Shown piece after piece: positions 23,501 through 35,640 of a stretch of DNA of 64,000 nucleotides; within the stretch, counting starts at the first letter, position 1; each line of letters begins with the position of its first letter. The DNA is from Malaya genurostris (taxonomy: Eukaryota > Arthropoda > Insecta > Diptera > Culicidae), in assembly GCF_030247185.1 (NCBI RefSeq), contig NC_080572.1, positions 39,471,383-39,535,382 on the forward strand, written 5' to 3'. Both the position numbers and the translations under genes were made by a program. Below the pieces are notes generated by a model. The model was not told where the DNA came from. It saw nothing but the letters and a program-made list of their open reading frames with translations, and searched no databases.

Positions 23501-25770
23501 GCGGTATTTTACAAATGTTCTGCAACTATCTAGTACTGAAAGTGAAATGAAGGTTCAGAATGAACTTTTGAAAAAACAATCGTCCAAATAACATTTTGAA
23601 TTACGATTTGATAAGCAACAGAATATCAAGTTATGTGCTAACAAAAGATCCAACTGATGGATGACGAAACTTACGTTCTAGACCAGCCATCTGACACCGG
23701 TGTTAGCACCAGCCATTTGAAAGTATTCCGATTACGTCGAGCCCCTCGCGTTTCGGCCCTCAAACACTGCGATGTTTTGATACTCATCGCAACTTTCAAA
23801 TTGTGGAAATTACCTCCACTTAATGTCCCAAAACACCATCTGCTGTATTTTAGGTAAACCGACACTTCATTGTGAGAGAATCGTTCCAAAAAATCTCTAA
23901 TAAACAAGGTAAACCATAAAACGGTTGCATTACTGATTTTTTATTTACGTTGCAATCAGCTGATTTTAAAGATCCGATTTATATCTCATTAAGATGACGT
24001 CGTGACAGGGGGCCGTTCTAGGCCGACTTCCGTCAACTTCTCGGGTAAGTATATTTCGTGGCCAAATCTAAATTAATGTTCAAAATTTGCAAAGAAGTTC
24101 CAGATCAGGAAGGCGATTTGTGGATATCGTATCGACAAAAAGGCCTAACTGCAAATGACAGCCGCTCTACACACTTAAAGCCATTTCTTGAGCTCGGCAT
24201 AATAAAATGCCGAAACTGATCAGCAACACGTAAATTTGCTGATTGTTCAGCAATCAATACACATGTTTCTGAACTTCGTTAAATGCATTCACTGATATTT
24301 CGGTAAAATGCTTCACTTTGCCGAAATTTGGCATAATTGCTTGCTGAATTTATCAGTAAACAACAGATATGCCGACATCAGCAGAGACGTTTGCCGAGAT
24401 TTCGGAATATGCGCTAGCTGATGCCGAGATTCAGCACGACAGCTGTCATTTATTGCCGCGTTACATTTTCGCTTCGCATTGTGCGATTATTTTCTAATGA
24501 AATTCTCTAGTGAAAAAATGGATAATCTTCGAAGAAGCGTGGAACCACTTGCAAGTACAAATATTGAATAAATATAGTGACATGTTTCGCTTTATAAAAA
24601 GCGACTTTATCAGAGCACTCGCGATTATAAGGGAAAAACACCCAACACGGGGCTCAAAGCGTCCTCGAGACAAAACTTTGGGGGATAGGCGAAAAAATAA
24701 CCCAATGCATGGAATAATTCAATAGATCAAAGTAAGTTTATTTTTTGAACAATACCGTATATGCATCATTAAATATTGAACATTTTTGTAGGCCAAAAAT
24801 CAATATATATTTTTATTTTCATATTTCCAGCTCGACTCAAGGTGCCCGCATCTGGAAACGCCGCTTTTTATTTATGCTACATGTTTTCAGGTAGGCTTTA
24901 AGCACTACTGGCAACAAATTTGTAAGCCTCCTTTAAGTGTTAATAAAATGAATTTTTTATTCTGAATAAATACAAACAAAATAATTGACAAGATTTTTAA
25001 TTACTGATGATTCGGTAATTTATTTTTTCATTTTTTCGTTTTATTGGATTGCCGAATATTCAGTGAACGTTTCACTGAGCAAACAGTAAATCTTATGCTG
25101 ACGATTTCGGCAATATTTGACGTTTGTCAAATTTTAGGATGCCGAGACGCTCAGTAATTTTATTTTTGCCGAGATGATTGCTGATTACTCGGCTGTGCGA
25201 ATCTCGGCATTTTTTTGCCGAGACTCAGCTAAAAAATTTAAGTGTGTATATATTTTCTCTTAAAAGTTTCCAATATAAATCGAAAGCTTCACTTGAAAAA
25301 TTTGCGAAGAGTTAGGCGTCAAATATGAAATCAATCCGGTAAATCGTGGAAGAAAAAGTAAACAAAGAGAAACTGTCATTTGCAGTTAGGCCCTTTTGTC
25401 GTAGGTCTATCGAAATGTTCCCTTCATCACTTCCGGATCGACCAACGATGCGATTTACACGGAAAAGTGGTTTAAGAAGAGACGCCATTCATAAAAAAGC
25501 ACTCCGTTTTGGCCTGATTCTGCCACTACGCTAAATCGAACCAGCGGTAACAATTTTCTGTCAAAAGCCATGAGCTCACAAAACTCTACGGAACTTCACC
25601 CGCTTGAAAAATTTGAAACGTCCCAAGACTATTCAAATTGAATCTAAAGTTTGAGAAAACTGTGGTGCAAGCGAAAAAACACTGGGTGAAATCGGTTGTA
25701 CAAAATGTAATGGGTGGAATGAAAGGGATGGTTCGGACATTTGGGATCGGAGACGAAATAGTATAAAATA
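23501..25770 (+). pseudogene. Decayed Tc1/mariner transposase split by a TIR element
   Basis: Pieces of one transposase appear in order on the plus strand. They are MDDETYVL at 23657 (first catalytic Asp block), KAICGYRIDKK near 24100, ITSGSTNDAIYTEKWFKKR near 25420, FWPDSATT near 25510 (second Asp kept), HPLEKFETSQD near 25600, and VVQNVMGGMKGMVRTFG near 25690-25750. The frame is broken many times. A 1077-bp TIR element sits at 24170-25246, between the third and fourth pieces. A 28-bp word just left of it (24136-24163) is the reverse complement of 25376-25403, so a second foldback may be layered in. Confidence 0.65.
24170..25246. mobile_element. 1.08-kb TIR element CACACTTAAA, copy 1
   Basis: Inverted ends CACACTTAAA are flanked by TA (24168-24169, 25247-25248). 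Both subterminal regions repeat 'gccgagattc' and 'tcggcatt' words. The centre has a short open frame (24510-24725) and splice-like 'caaagtaagt' and 'tatttccag' sites. Copy 2 at 41108-42198 is nearly identical throughout. No transposase was recognised, so it is a non-autonomous TA-inserting element. Confidence 0.9.
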
Positions 25771-27453
25771 AATTTTGTTAAACATTACTCATTAGTAGCC
25801 CTTCATGCCCTTAAAAAACCAAGAGAACCCGATAATCGGTTTAATTTTGTTAGTAAATAGGTGTTTGCCATTTTTATCTAATACACCCTTTAGAATAAAG
25901 AGCTTCAATCTTTTGAAATTATGAATGAATATGACAAAGAATGTAAGTCAGCATTTCTTCACAATTCTCCAGTTAAAAACTATTGAATTCACTCATTCTG
26001 GATCTATACTGATGAGATACTTTTTATTATTTAAGGCAGAAACCAGCTGGAGTGAGGTCATAAGAATTGACGAATCGGTTCAAATATTTAAATTATCCTA
26101 TTATAATTTAATATTATCCTTTAAATACAAAAGAGAACTGGCTTTCGCGAATTTAACGGAATCCTGACCCAATTTCACTATCGCCGTGCACTACTACAGT
26201 AGGGAACAATCTCATTCTCTCTTTGTCCTATTGTCAGAAATTAGTCACTTTTAAACAATTTTCGCTAGCAGGGAAATCCTTTAACCGCGCCCCGTCTGCT
26301 TCTTCTGCCACGTTAACCAAGAAAGCTCCCCGTCGGAGCCGGAGCTGAGGAGAGCGTATAGTGTAGCTTCTGTCAATGTGTTCGTGAGCTATTGGGCAGA
26401 AAAAATCGGAACCAACGCGAAAAACAGTTGGTTGATCGTGTTTGAAATTTATAAAATAAATATGTACACATACGATGGTCGAGATTTGTATAAAATATTC
26501 TGCTAAGCGAATCATGTGTCGATGTGTAACATAGCATGCCTGAAGTGATTTTTCTGGATGTGTTACATTTTTCCTGTGCTCTCCGCTAGCTTTTAGCCTG
26601 GTATTGATTTTTCAGATTTCAAGAACTGCTATCTGCTCGAAATAATAATTCGATCGGTGAAGGAATTTCTGAAGGCATGAACGATAAACAGATTCAAGGG
26701 CTCTGAGGTGATCGCCCACTGTAGGCCAAACGATATTTCGTTTCAGGACCACTAGAAAAGCAGTGTGCGACAGCGAGAAGAAAAAATCCCGCAATGCGGC
26801 AAAATGTGTAATCGTGTCCCGCTGGGGTATTTCATTCCGAACCGCTATTAGAGCAAGTGTGTGTGTTGTGCAAAACGTAAAAATCAAACGAAAACCGGAG
26901 TCGGTCGGAGGTTTTTCGTATGCTTGCTGGCAATTGAGGGAACATGCACCAAAACCCCACAGGTGACGAAAACAAATGCCAGCAGACACTCTTTGCACAT
27001 TGAAACTGCCACCGTCAGCAGATTCAATTTAAACGAGGAAGCCATACACGCGTCTTTTGCAAATGATATCGTGAAAAGAAATTGCCAGATTGGCAAGTTC
27101 AGTTTGATGGGATAGATTTGAGGTCTGAGTATCCATATAAGGCGGAATACAAGTCATCAAACCATGAAAACAGTATCACAGATCGAGAAGTTTTTCGAAT
27201 CTTCAGCGAAGCTCTACTTTTTCATCGCTGTATGAGTGTCGTCAGTGGCTAATATTATACATTCAAATCAGCCGCCATAGCATGCCTTCGGAACACATCT
27301 CGCGCAGAAAAACATGAAAAATGTCGGTTTTCACCCTTTTTAACGATGTAATCACTGTCAATGAAACTAATCACTCATGTAAAATCGAGGAGCCACCTTT
27401 ACACCGTTGAGAAAAACGCTACAATTCCACGCAAAATAAAGCAACATGCTTAC
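25771..27453. other. Unassigned intron DNA near the calmodulin 5' end
   Basis: No repeat is recognised. 26270-26400 and 26690-27110 are less AT-rich, with overlapping open frames on both strands, the longest 128 codons on the minus strand (26612-26998). None has recognisable domains. Being close to the presumed promoter, these stretches could hold regulatory sequence or alternative 5' exons. Confidence 0.4.
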
Positions 27454-27744
27454 CATTTTTGTTTTATCTAATTTGTTGCTTTTCCGGTTCGAAAAAGATG
27501 ACCAGCCTTCCGCTTCCTCCGGATTTCGAACTGCTGCTGCGCGTTTGTACTTTTTGTTCTGTGAGCTGTCACAGAACGATAAATGAAAACTACACTAGTT
27601 TTTCTTCTTTCTTTGCTGACTAGCTAGCGGCTGCTCTATGCACAAAACTGCCTCGATTTTCCCACTTTATTATTTTTCTACTATTTTCACACACAGAGGC
27701 AAAGAACAATCCGGGATCACCTCACACCACCGTTGATGATGACT
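27454..27744 (-). other. Cam: Calmodulin exon 1: 5'UTR and initiator ATG (predicted)
   Basis: On the minus strand the sequence 'gataaaacaaaaATG' is followed at once by the donor GTAAGC (27453-27448). An ATG placed exactly at the exon end matches the known animal calmodulin structure, where the next codon (Ala) opens exon 2, here at 4355. The A-rich context before ATG is a good insect initiation context. I looked for other ATG-donor pairs between 4.4 and 28 kb and found none as good. The 5' limit is only a guess from an initiator-like TCAGTC at 27746-27741. Only the three ATG bases would be coding. Confidence 0.6.
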
Positions 27745-27815
27745 GACTAATGGCTGCTTTGCTATACCTCCCACTAGCGCAACGCGAGCAAAATAGTTTC
27801 AGGTCTATATACCAC
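27741..27815 (-). promoter_or_regulatory. Cam: Candidate calmodulin core promoter
   Basis: Minus strand: TATATA at 27811-27806, a second 'ggtatagcaa' near 27770-27761, and an initiator-like TCAGTC at 27746-27741. The second box lies about 20 bases before the initiator and the first about 65, so spacing is not ideal. The strand and position relative to the predicted exon 1 are the main support. Confidence 0.3.
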
Positions 27816-28619
27816 GGCGGTTCAAATTCAACTGCCGTGTGTCAGTTGACAGGCCAAGCAACGATCTCGTAGAGTTTGTAGTTTTTTACCGTTGCGTACT
27901 TACTATACCTACCACTACACGGCGCACGTGTGTGTGTGTTGGTGTGTGAGAGACCCAGTCTGTGCTCTTCAAAAGAAACGGATTTTTTTGCCGTTCCAAA
28001 AGTTCCAATGTAAGAGATCAGCAAAAGAGAGCAAAACTGGAGCTTACTTGAAAAAATTCTAATCAAGTTGCTGGGAGGAATTGAAAATGTGTGAAGTGAT
28101 GCTTATGCTATTGATAGACCTTTCGGAATGGCATTGTGGGGAAAATAATACGTTCTGTGTATATTAGATTTGTTTTTCAAAATTGAATTCGGTATTTTTT
28201 CACAAAAATCCGACGATTACCAGCGGAAAGGTACACCTCCGCAATGATGTAAACTGTTCAATCACAATGCTTTTTCAGGAAGTAAAATATGACTAAATGA
28301 ATTTATTTATTTGTTTTTTGTTTTTAAATCAATTGTATAGTTCACAACAAATGGCTGATGAAAAGTAAACAACATGTTTCTGTGAGTTGTATTTCCAAAA
28401 TCATTGGTTATAATTCCATCTTTAGACAAACCATGCCAAAGATGCCAAATAGTTGTTTCTATAACGAAATCACAACAATATATGTTAAACAATAAGAAAC
28501 TGTTTTTAAGGCTAGGTCCATCCAAACAATTTTCATAAAATCGAAAAACAAATTCCAATAAAATGTTGGCAAATACTAGAAATGATATAGAATGAGTCCC
28601 GAAGGTACGCGGAGAAACT
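27816..28619. other. Upstream region of calmodulin; unassigned
   Basis: It contains a (GTGT) run at 27928-27950. The remainder is AT-rich with no recognised gene. Upstream regulatory sites cannot be told from background by eye. Confidence 0.35.
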
Positions 28620-29184
28620 TCCAACTTCCGGTTCCAGAATTACTGGGTGATATAGGAAAAAAATTATAACAACTGCACTAATTTTTCTCAGAGACGGATG
28701 AACCGATTTTCACAAACTTAGATTGAAATTAAAGGTATATTTGTCTCATACAAAATTTCTGAAAGTCATTTCGTCAAGTCCACTTCTGGTTCCGATTAGT
28801 GTAAAAATTCCAATTTCAAATTACTTTCTTACTTTTCTTAAAGATGACGTGACCGATTATTACAAACTTAAGTTTAAAAGAAAGGTCTCATGGTCCCATA
28901 CAACACTCCTGAATTTCATCCAGATCTGACCTCCGGTTCCGGAATTACACAATGAAATGTGTTGAAAATTTTTAGCCCGTATCAGTAGACGGCCAAGCGA
29001 ATCGACTTCGGTTATAGCAGTTCCCAGATTCCGGTTCCGAAAGCATTGGTAATATTATTCACAAACTCTAAAATCGAACTCTCAGCGATGGCTTAAGTTA
29101 TTTTAAAATAAGATTCCAATGAGAGGTCTTATGATAGTCTGAATTTTATCTCGATTCGACTTCCGAAACCGAAATTACAGGGTT
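28620..29184 (+). repeat. Dispersed 155-bp-type monomers
   Basis: Successive diverged units show 'accgattttcacaaactta' near 28701, 'accgattattacaaacttaa' near 28852 and 'ttccggttccgaaa' near 29030, each about 150 bp apart. It is non-coding. Confidence 0.7.
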
Positions 29185-29478
29185 ATGAATGTCAAAAATT
29201 TAAAACCTTCATATAAAGCACCCCTGGAACGAAGAAGACACAACACCGCCTCTACGAACGGAGCACACAGATTGCTCTGTTCGATTCCGTACGCTCGGAA
29301 AAGAAAACATAAACCGACACTGAAGCTCGGAGTTGAAAACACTAGCGAGAAACTGAGATTGAGACAAATCATAGCTACTTTACAGGAAGTGTGGCTGATG
29401 CGCAACAAATTTTTGGATGTTCCACAATGGATTGAAGGTTTTTTGAAAAGACATGCATCGGACTTCCATATTTCGTGA
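29185..29478 (+). CDS. Unidentified coding-looking ORF, about 90 codons
   Basis: The open frame runs from 29185 to the stop at 29476-29478. From about 29218 it looks protein-like: LERRRHNTASTNGAHRLL, then RKRKHKPTLKLGVENTSEKL, then LRQIIATLQEVWLMRNKFLD and VPQWIEGFLKRHASDF. It is basic at the start and amphipathic later. Dispersed repeat lies on both sides (to about 29210 and from about 29540), so this may be an inserted gene fragment, a retrocopy piece or part of an unknown element. No family is recognised. The ATG at 29185 lies in repeat sequence and may not be a real start. Confidence 0.35.
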   Translation: MNVKNLKPSYKAPLERRRHNTASTNGAHRLLCSIPYARKRKHKPTLKLGVENTSEKLRLRQIIATLQEVWLMRNKFLDVPQWIEGFLKRHASDFHIS

Positions 29479-29529
29479 TGTATATGAAATTTTTGCAGTC
29501 CATATAATTATAATGATTCCCGGTTTTCG

Positions 29530-29830
29530 ATTAACGACCGGAGATTGTAGAGTCATATACTCAAAAATTGATTTCACACACTTTTCTCGAATCGACTGCG
29601 ACTATACCTGTTCCCGGATTCTTCTTTTGGAAGTACCTGAAATAGTTTTCTAAGTCACTTCGTTTTCTCAGAGATAGCCTAACCGATCTAAGAACTGTTT
29701 CGTTCTCTAGGTTACACTGATTTAAACACAAACTTTTTTGATTTTTAAAAATCATAGAAAATCGTTTGGTAGGATACCACACATTCATATATGAGAATAT
29801 GAAAGATATGAAAAAGGCATCATTACATCA
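29530..29830 (-). repeat. Dispersed repeat fragment
   Basis: It holds 'cccggttttcgattaacgac', 'acacacttttctcgaatcga' and, near 29640-29690, 'tagttttctaagtcact' with 'agatagcctaaccgatc', the words seen in other copies. It is probably one copy split by the 29211-29530 segment. Confidence 0.5.
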
Positions 29831-31640
29831 CTGAATGGATTCAAACAGACTTTTCAACTGGGTGTCCCTCAAATTCCAAAACTAGCACACTCATCAGTGT
29901 GAATGATGACACCCACCAACAAATCGGATAAGTTTGATGAGCTGTTTTCAGAGCCTTTTTTTAACACGTTTTTGGAAGAATTTGGCCTTTATATTTGAGT
30001 GTATGAAATTTATTCAATAGAAAATTGTGAAACTTATATCTTCGAATGGTACCATTGCTTTTGATGAACATTCATCAGAATCAAATCGATGTTCAACAGT
30101 GCCAAATGTTCTGATACATACTGTTATTGGTTCATAATTCCAATCGTCGTTCGGTGAAATCTCGGGTGAAGTAAACCAGTAGGACGTGGCGATCGTTGTG
30201 ATGGACGGGCTTAAGATTAGATAAAAGTTTAGGAGAATCAATATTGCCTAATCATCGGCTTGCTGAATTGTTGTGTGATGCTCAAGTGAGTTGAGATCAA
30301 TCAGACGACAGTGATTGGGATACGGTGGAAGATCTTGCGCATTTTCCCAGGAAAGGTTTCATTTTTCATAATGTAGGTATATAAATAGGACTATTGCGAA
30401 TCAAAGGAAGCCTCATTCAAAATGTTGATTCTTAGTGGAGTGCCGAGAAATAACCCTATATCTATATTTTACCTACAATTTGTGTGACAACGAACTCCAA
30501 CAAATTGCATAAATATTCCTGATCGACCACATTAATAGTAAGTTTTTGGAAAATATGATTCATTTGGGAACACATTTTTCAACAGTTGAAGGGAAAAGAT
30601 CAATTGAAGTTGCACTGCCAAATATTTACATTAATTATGTTGCCAATAACAATTCGCTAAGAACCGAAACGATGGGGTTCATTTAGGACGAAATGTAATA
30701 AGCATATCTGCTTATATCAAGTTTTCCTCTTTGATAGTATTTTTATCGGTACCATTTAAATGAAATCATAAATAAAATAAACCTAGATTCCCCAATGTAA
30801 TAGTAATGTATTACAATGTTAGCGTACATTTCTGAAGCTGTTTCGGTGCAATATTTTGTAGCGACGCGTTGCTCTTGGGAAGTAACGCATAATTTTCGTG
30901 ACGAGCATCATAAACACACGTCTACTCAACAAAACACAGCAAGCGAACTACACATGCTAGTGTGACGGTGAATATATCAGCAGAGAGGAGAAGGATGCTG
31001 GGGAAGAGGAGAAAAGCTTCGAGATCGCTGGTTTACCATCCACAACACAGAATATTATGTTGGAATTGTACTATCGAATTTTCATTGAGTTTGCTACGTT
31101 ATTATAAATTCGAATGAAATTCTGTCGAAAGCAACAGCAATATTTTATCCTGAAAGAAAATTTCACGCACTATTGATTGATAATGGCCTTTAAGCCATCT
31201 TTCAACATCTGGCTTATGAAAATTTTGTGCTAAAATTTACTTAAACTGTATTGTTTATGGTGAATATTTCGAGAAAAAATTATAAGACATGGATCTTGAA
31301 AATGATGCAAAGACATTTACGTTGGTCCATGCCATATTCTCAGATTTCTTCGTGTTTCAATAATAAGGTTGAGAATTTTATTACTCAATTTGTATATGCA
31401 ACTACTGCTTAAATGTAAGAAAAACTAAACCTACCTATCTTATTTCTTTTGTTCAACCTAGTTGTGAAATAATGTCTTCCTCATTCATTGACATTTTTAT
31501 CTTGGTGCTTGGACGGAGCAGTTTGAGAAACCTTAGTACGTTTTTTTTGCATCGGCTCTATCTTTTTTTATTTCTGTTCCATTGAATAAGGACAATTGAC
31601 GACTTTTTCTAGCGTTTCAATTGAACGACGGTTTGAAATT
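29831..31640. other. Unassigned DNA
   Basis: No gene family is recognised. On the minus strand 30030-30230 encodes SYWFTSPEISPNDDWNYEPI and more in one frame, which looks faintly protein-like but is unidentified. Confidence 0.35.
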
Positions 31641-31850
31641 CTTAAAACATTACCGTATAATTCTGTAGCCAAAACATGCAACCATAAATGCTTTCAAATA
31701 CCGGTTTAAACCCTCTCTGAGAAATCGAAGAAGTTCAATTTGAAACTTTGACCACCATTTCCGGTACTTCCAGAACCGGAATCCGGGCATCGGTAGAATC
31801 AAAATCAGTTGGTTAAGCCACAGACTAACAGACATGACAGTATGAGTAAA
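31641..31850 (-). repeat. Dispersed repeat fragment
   Basis: It contains 'tttgaccaccatttccggta' with 'cttccagaaccgga' just after, the reverse-orientation phrases of the 155-bp family. Confidence 0.6.
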
Positions 31851-31859
31851 TTCTTATAA

Positions 31860-32260
31860 AAATAATTTTTCGTGATGCACTAGTTCCACCTATATTGTAC
31901 AGCGCGAACTATTTACTATCGGTACACCCCTTGTGTTATGTAAAAGTTTTTTTACTAGTTGGTTCCCCCTCGTTTGTCAACACCGATCAGCTGCTAGCAG
32001 AGATGCCTGATTTCATCATAATATTTAAAAATGAATCGTCACAATAAATTTTTCTCATCGTTGTTCATCTAGACTATTTTTTATTGTGATTTTGGTAATT
32101 TTCACCCAAAATTAAGTGGCGGCAGACAAGAAGCAAGTAAATATTGTAACAAAACAGGTTCGATTTTGTATTGCATTGAAGGATGAGAAGTAGGCACAAT
32201 TCTGTATATAGTTTTGGCAATATGTATTAACACTGTATGATGCATGAAATTCGCATGGAC
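31860..32260 (-). repeat. Dispersed ~400-bp repeat, copy 1
   Basis: Its reverse complement matches 38440-38605 and then 43120-43290, for example 'cagaattgtgcctactt', 'caatacaaaatcgaacc', 'tttgttac.atatttacttg' and 'gacgattcatttt.aaatatt'. The second copy is therefore split by about 4.5 kb. The family is unnamed. Confidence 0.8.
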
Positions 32261-32329
32261 GTATACAAATCAATACATTACATTGAAGTGACGGTTTGAA
32301 ATTAACACACTCACCATCTTATGATTCAG

Positions 32330-32995
32330 GAGGCGAAAGACCATTTTTAGACTTTTGACCACTATTTTCGGTACTTCCATAACCCAGTAACCAGTATAGT
32401 CGAAGTCGGTTTGTTCGGCTATTTTCTACATCTTTACTTATCAATACACTCTTGAAATTGAAGTTTTCTTTCGTCGAATTGAAATGAGATTTGGAAGTTT
32501 TCTTATGTTTCTTTTGAATATTAAGTTGTCAAAATTAGTTCCTCTGTCTTGGAGAAAAATAAATGTGTATTTTCTTGAATTTTCTGTAGTTCCGGAACCG
32601 AAAGTTTCATTTGAATGTGAATTTTAAAAAATCTTATCGAACCATTAAACTTGTCATTTGAATCTAAGATTGTTAAAATTGGCCCAGCCCTCCGTAGAAA
32701 ATTGAGTACATTTTTCACATATACTCATATACACACCTACATTTTTCGATCTCAACGAACTGATTCGAATGATATATACGCCCTTATTCTGAATTGATTG
32801 TTTTTTTGATCGTATTTTATTCGTATTCCTAATAACGGTAGCAAAATCAAAGGTAGCTAGGATTCGACCGAACCATATTCGATCGAAAAGCCAATACGTC
32901 GTTATTCAGAATAATGACGATAATACTCGACCCTTCAGAAAAAACTGTTCACTGTGATTGAATAGCCTTTCTATATGAGAAAGACAAAACTTGAG
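32330..32995 (-). repeat. Dispersed 155-bp-type repeat with its end motif
   Basis: Phrases in order are 'tttgaccactattttcggta', 'gttccggaaccgaaag', 'acgaactgattcgaatgata', 'actcgaccct', and the end 'agcctttctatatgagaaag' near 32965. A small element (32775-32934) interrupts it between 'gatata' and 'actcgaccct'. Confidence 0.75.
32775..32934. mobile_element. ~160-bp MITE nested in the dispersed repeat
   Basis: Its ends share the inverted word TTATTCTGAAT (near 32784 and, reversed, near 32915-32925). The host repeat is continuous on each side when this is removed. The TSD is unclear because the target is 'ata'-rich. Confidence 0.6.
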
Positions 32996-35159
32996 TTTGC
33001 CGGGATCGATAAAAAAAACCTGCGATATTAGAATACCAAAAAATGTCGCTTTAGTCAATATATTTCAAGTTTAACAGATAACTGTTGATCGAAAAAGGTA
33101 TTTCAACTTTCTTCCATTTGACGCCAAAACCAAAAGTTTTACCCCATTTTTTAGATACAGGTGGGCTCAAAGTGTTAAACCTAGAAGAAACGATTAGTTT
33201 AGAGTTCAATCGTCCATCGACTATTTTGTGATATTTTAATTGTTATGAGCAATGAAAATGTGGAATCAATGTAAAGTTTTCCTTTTGACTCCAAAAATTA
33301 GTGTGGTGAATATTTTGTTTTGCTTTCGTATAAAATACCCTTTCCACAAGTTCGTACCGGAATATGCTATTAATTAACCCAGTGTGCTCGTTTAGCTATA
33401 TTCGCAAAAGCAACTCCGCGAGAGTGATTCTGTTTTGCTGGTGTGTGTGTGCTTAGTGCGTGTCGCTATTACTGCGCAGAAATGTCGCAATGCACACAAA
33501 ATCGGGTTCTCCGGTTTCGTTGACTAGTGTTGAGCATTGCATATTCGACGAAATAGCTCATCACCATAGAACGCAGAAACGCTTGCAGTAATTGGGAGAG
33601 CTCTTTGAGAAGCTCTATCTATTGAAGCATGTGCAGACAAACGTGGCGGAATGCCCATTTCTGTCGCAAGTGATTTTTATTGCTTGCTCTTCGGTTTACA
33701 CATACCATTGCAAATGATAGTCGCTCTCATTATTCTCACTGTTATGTTGTTCTCTCTGATTGTATCGTACGTTGTAAGAAAAAAATTTCAGCATGAAAAT
33801 TTTTATGCTCCTCGTTCTCGTTGACACTACCATAACTAAATTGGTCCCTTTTTAACGCAGTGTTCCTAGGAGATTCGACGCTAGATTTAGTTCTTAGTGC
33901 TGGGTTGGGAGCGGTTTATGTCTGAGGGTTTATTGAAATAGCAACGTTGATTATATAGGCAGGGTTCTTGGGGTTCGCTATGGTTCAATTCTCTTGACAG
34001 CTTTGTTTTAAATGGCGAGCCGGTATTACTTGAATAGCTGATATGTAGATAAGAAAATCTATTGTTTTGTTTCTTTATCGTAGAACCGGTGTACACGCTA
34101 ATCAATTCCATTACTACCTTTGAACTGCCGAGAAGAGTTCATTATCCAAATTTGAATCTCATTGGTGTTTTCCGAAACACTGTAGGACGATAAGGAATAA
34201 CAAGTTATATACGAGCCGAATAATTCACAGCATTTATCATACTCTTTTCAAGATGTACATTGAAGTTTGATATAACGTTGTGATCCAATCTGACGGATTT
34301 AACCGATTACCAAGAATCGTGGTCAACTTACATGTAACTCAATAAAAACTTTTTCCCCTATTAAAGGGTGGAAAATATACAACTTTCTCATTAACATGCG
34401 TATTACGGGCATTTCCATCCAACAATTGCACCCTCTTTTCTGGAATCGAGCTAAAAGCTTGTAAATTATGTTTAAGAGGAACAGCTACCGAGGTTATTCA
34501 GTTCGATCAGACCATCTAAGAACCATTGATTAATGAAGTTGACGGATTCCACAAGAAACCCAAGAATTGTATATGCGCATAATGATGTTATCCAAAAACA
34601 ACTAGTAGAGTAATATAGATGTTGTTGTTTTTTTCAACATTACCTTTCTATTAATTTAATTTTCAGTTATTGCGTGTGTGTAGCGAATTTCGTGTTTCGA
34701 TACAATAGTCCTAGTTTACAAAATTTGGTATGTGCATAAAGATTTCATACAGAATGCAATTTTCGAAAATCAAACATTTTAGAAAAAGTAGTAATCAATG
34801 CACAAATCGCAAATGATTCCAAAAATCTGTATGATATAGTGGGAATATTTGACTTGCGTTGAATTATATTCATTTACATATATGAAACCAAGAACAGAAT
34901 TTGAACACAAGTAAGCCATCTTACTACTATCACTTTATTATCAAACTGAATGTTGCATAGAATTCAACTCAGGTTGCAGATCAAGGGAACCACTCTATGG
35001 AACGCTAGAAAGAATTAGTTTGAAATATCTTTAGATATAAGTTTAGAGGCAGTTGAAAAAATAGAGATAATATTCTCCCCAGGTTTGTATAAAAAAAGTC
35101 GTCTTCCTGCTATGTTTCTACTTACAATGTCAGGCAAACAGTTAGCAAAAGCAGTTTTC
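32996..35159. other. Unassigned DNA
   Basis: No recognised gene or repeat family is visible. Confidence 0.35.
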
Positions 35160-35640
35160 GCAGCAGGTTATGCAATAACTGTGAAAACAAAATTTTCAAA
35201 CGAAGCCTGGAGGGCCAAATGTAGATAGCTGAATCGATTTTAACAAACTAGATTCAAACGAAAGGTTTCATGGTCCCATATAAAGTTTCTGATTTTAATT
35301 TGGATCTGACAACCAATTCCGGAGTTACAGGGTTACTTGGATGCACAAAAAAGTGAAAATAATGTCACTCAATCGTTTTTAAAAACTAAAATTCATGCAC
35401 GTTGTATGGGACAATAAGACCTTTTATTTGAATCTAACTCTATGAAAATCGGTTTAGCCAAGAGAAAAATGACTGAAACTGTTTGCCTCACATACACACG
35501 CACACATACAAACATTTTTTCGGTTCGTCGAGCTAAATCGAATGGTATAAAACATTCGACCATCCGGGGCTCAGTTGAAAAGTCGGTTTTCACACTGATT
35601 GTATTGGCTTTCTATATGAGAAAACCGAAAACGGTCTATT
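35160..35640. repeat. Dispersed repeat with inverted ends
   Basis: The left end 'ggttatgcaataactgtgaa' and the right end 'ttggctttctatatgagaaa' are inverted relative to one another. Inside, left 'cctggagggccaaatg' faces right 'ccatccggggctcag'. Between them lies one 155-bp-type unit ('cgattttaacaaactagatt', 'ggtttcatggtcccatataa'). This copy suggests the family is a TIR or foldback element with tandem monomers as its core. Confidence 0.7.

Noticed and set aside
26612..26998. 128-codon minus-strand ORF near the calmodulin 5' end
   Set aside because: Overlapping plus-strand frames are as long relative to composition, and no motif is recognised.
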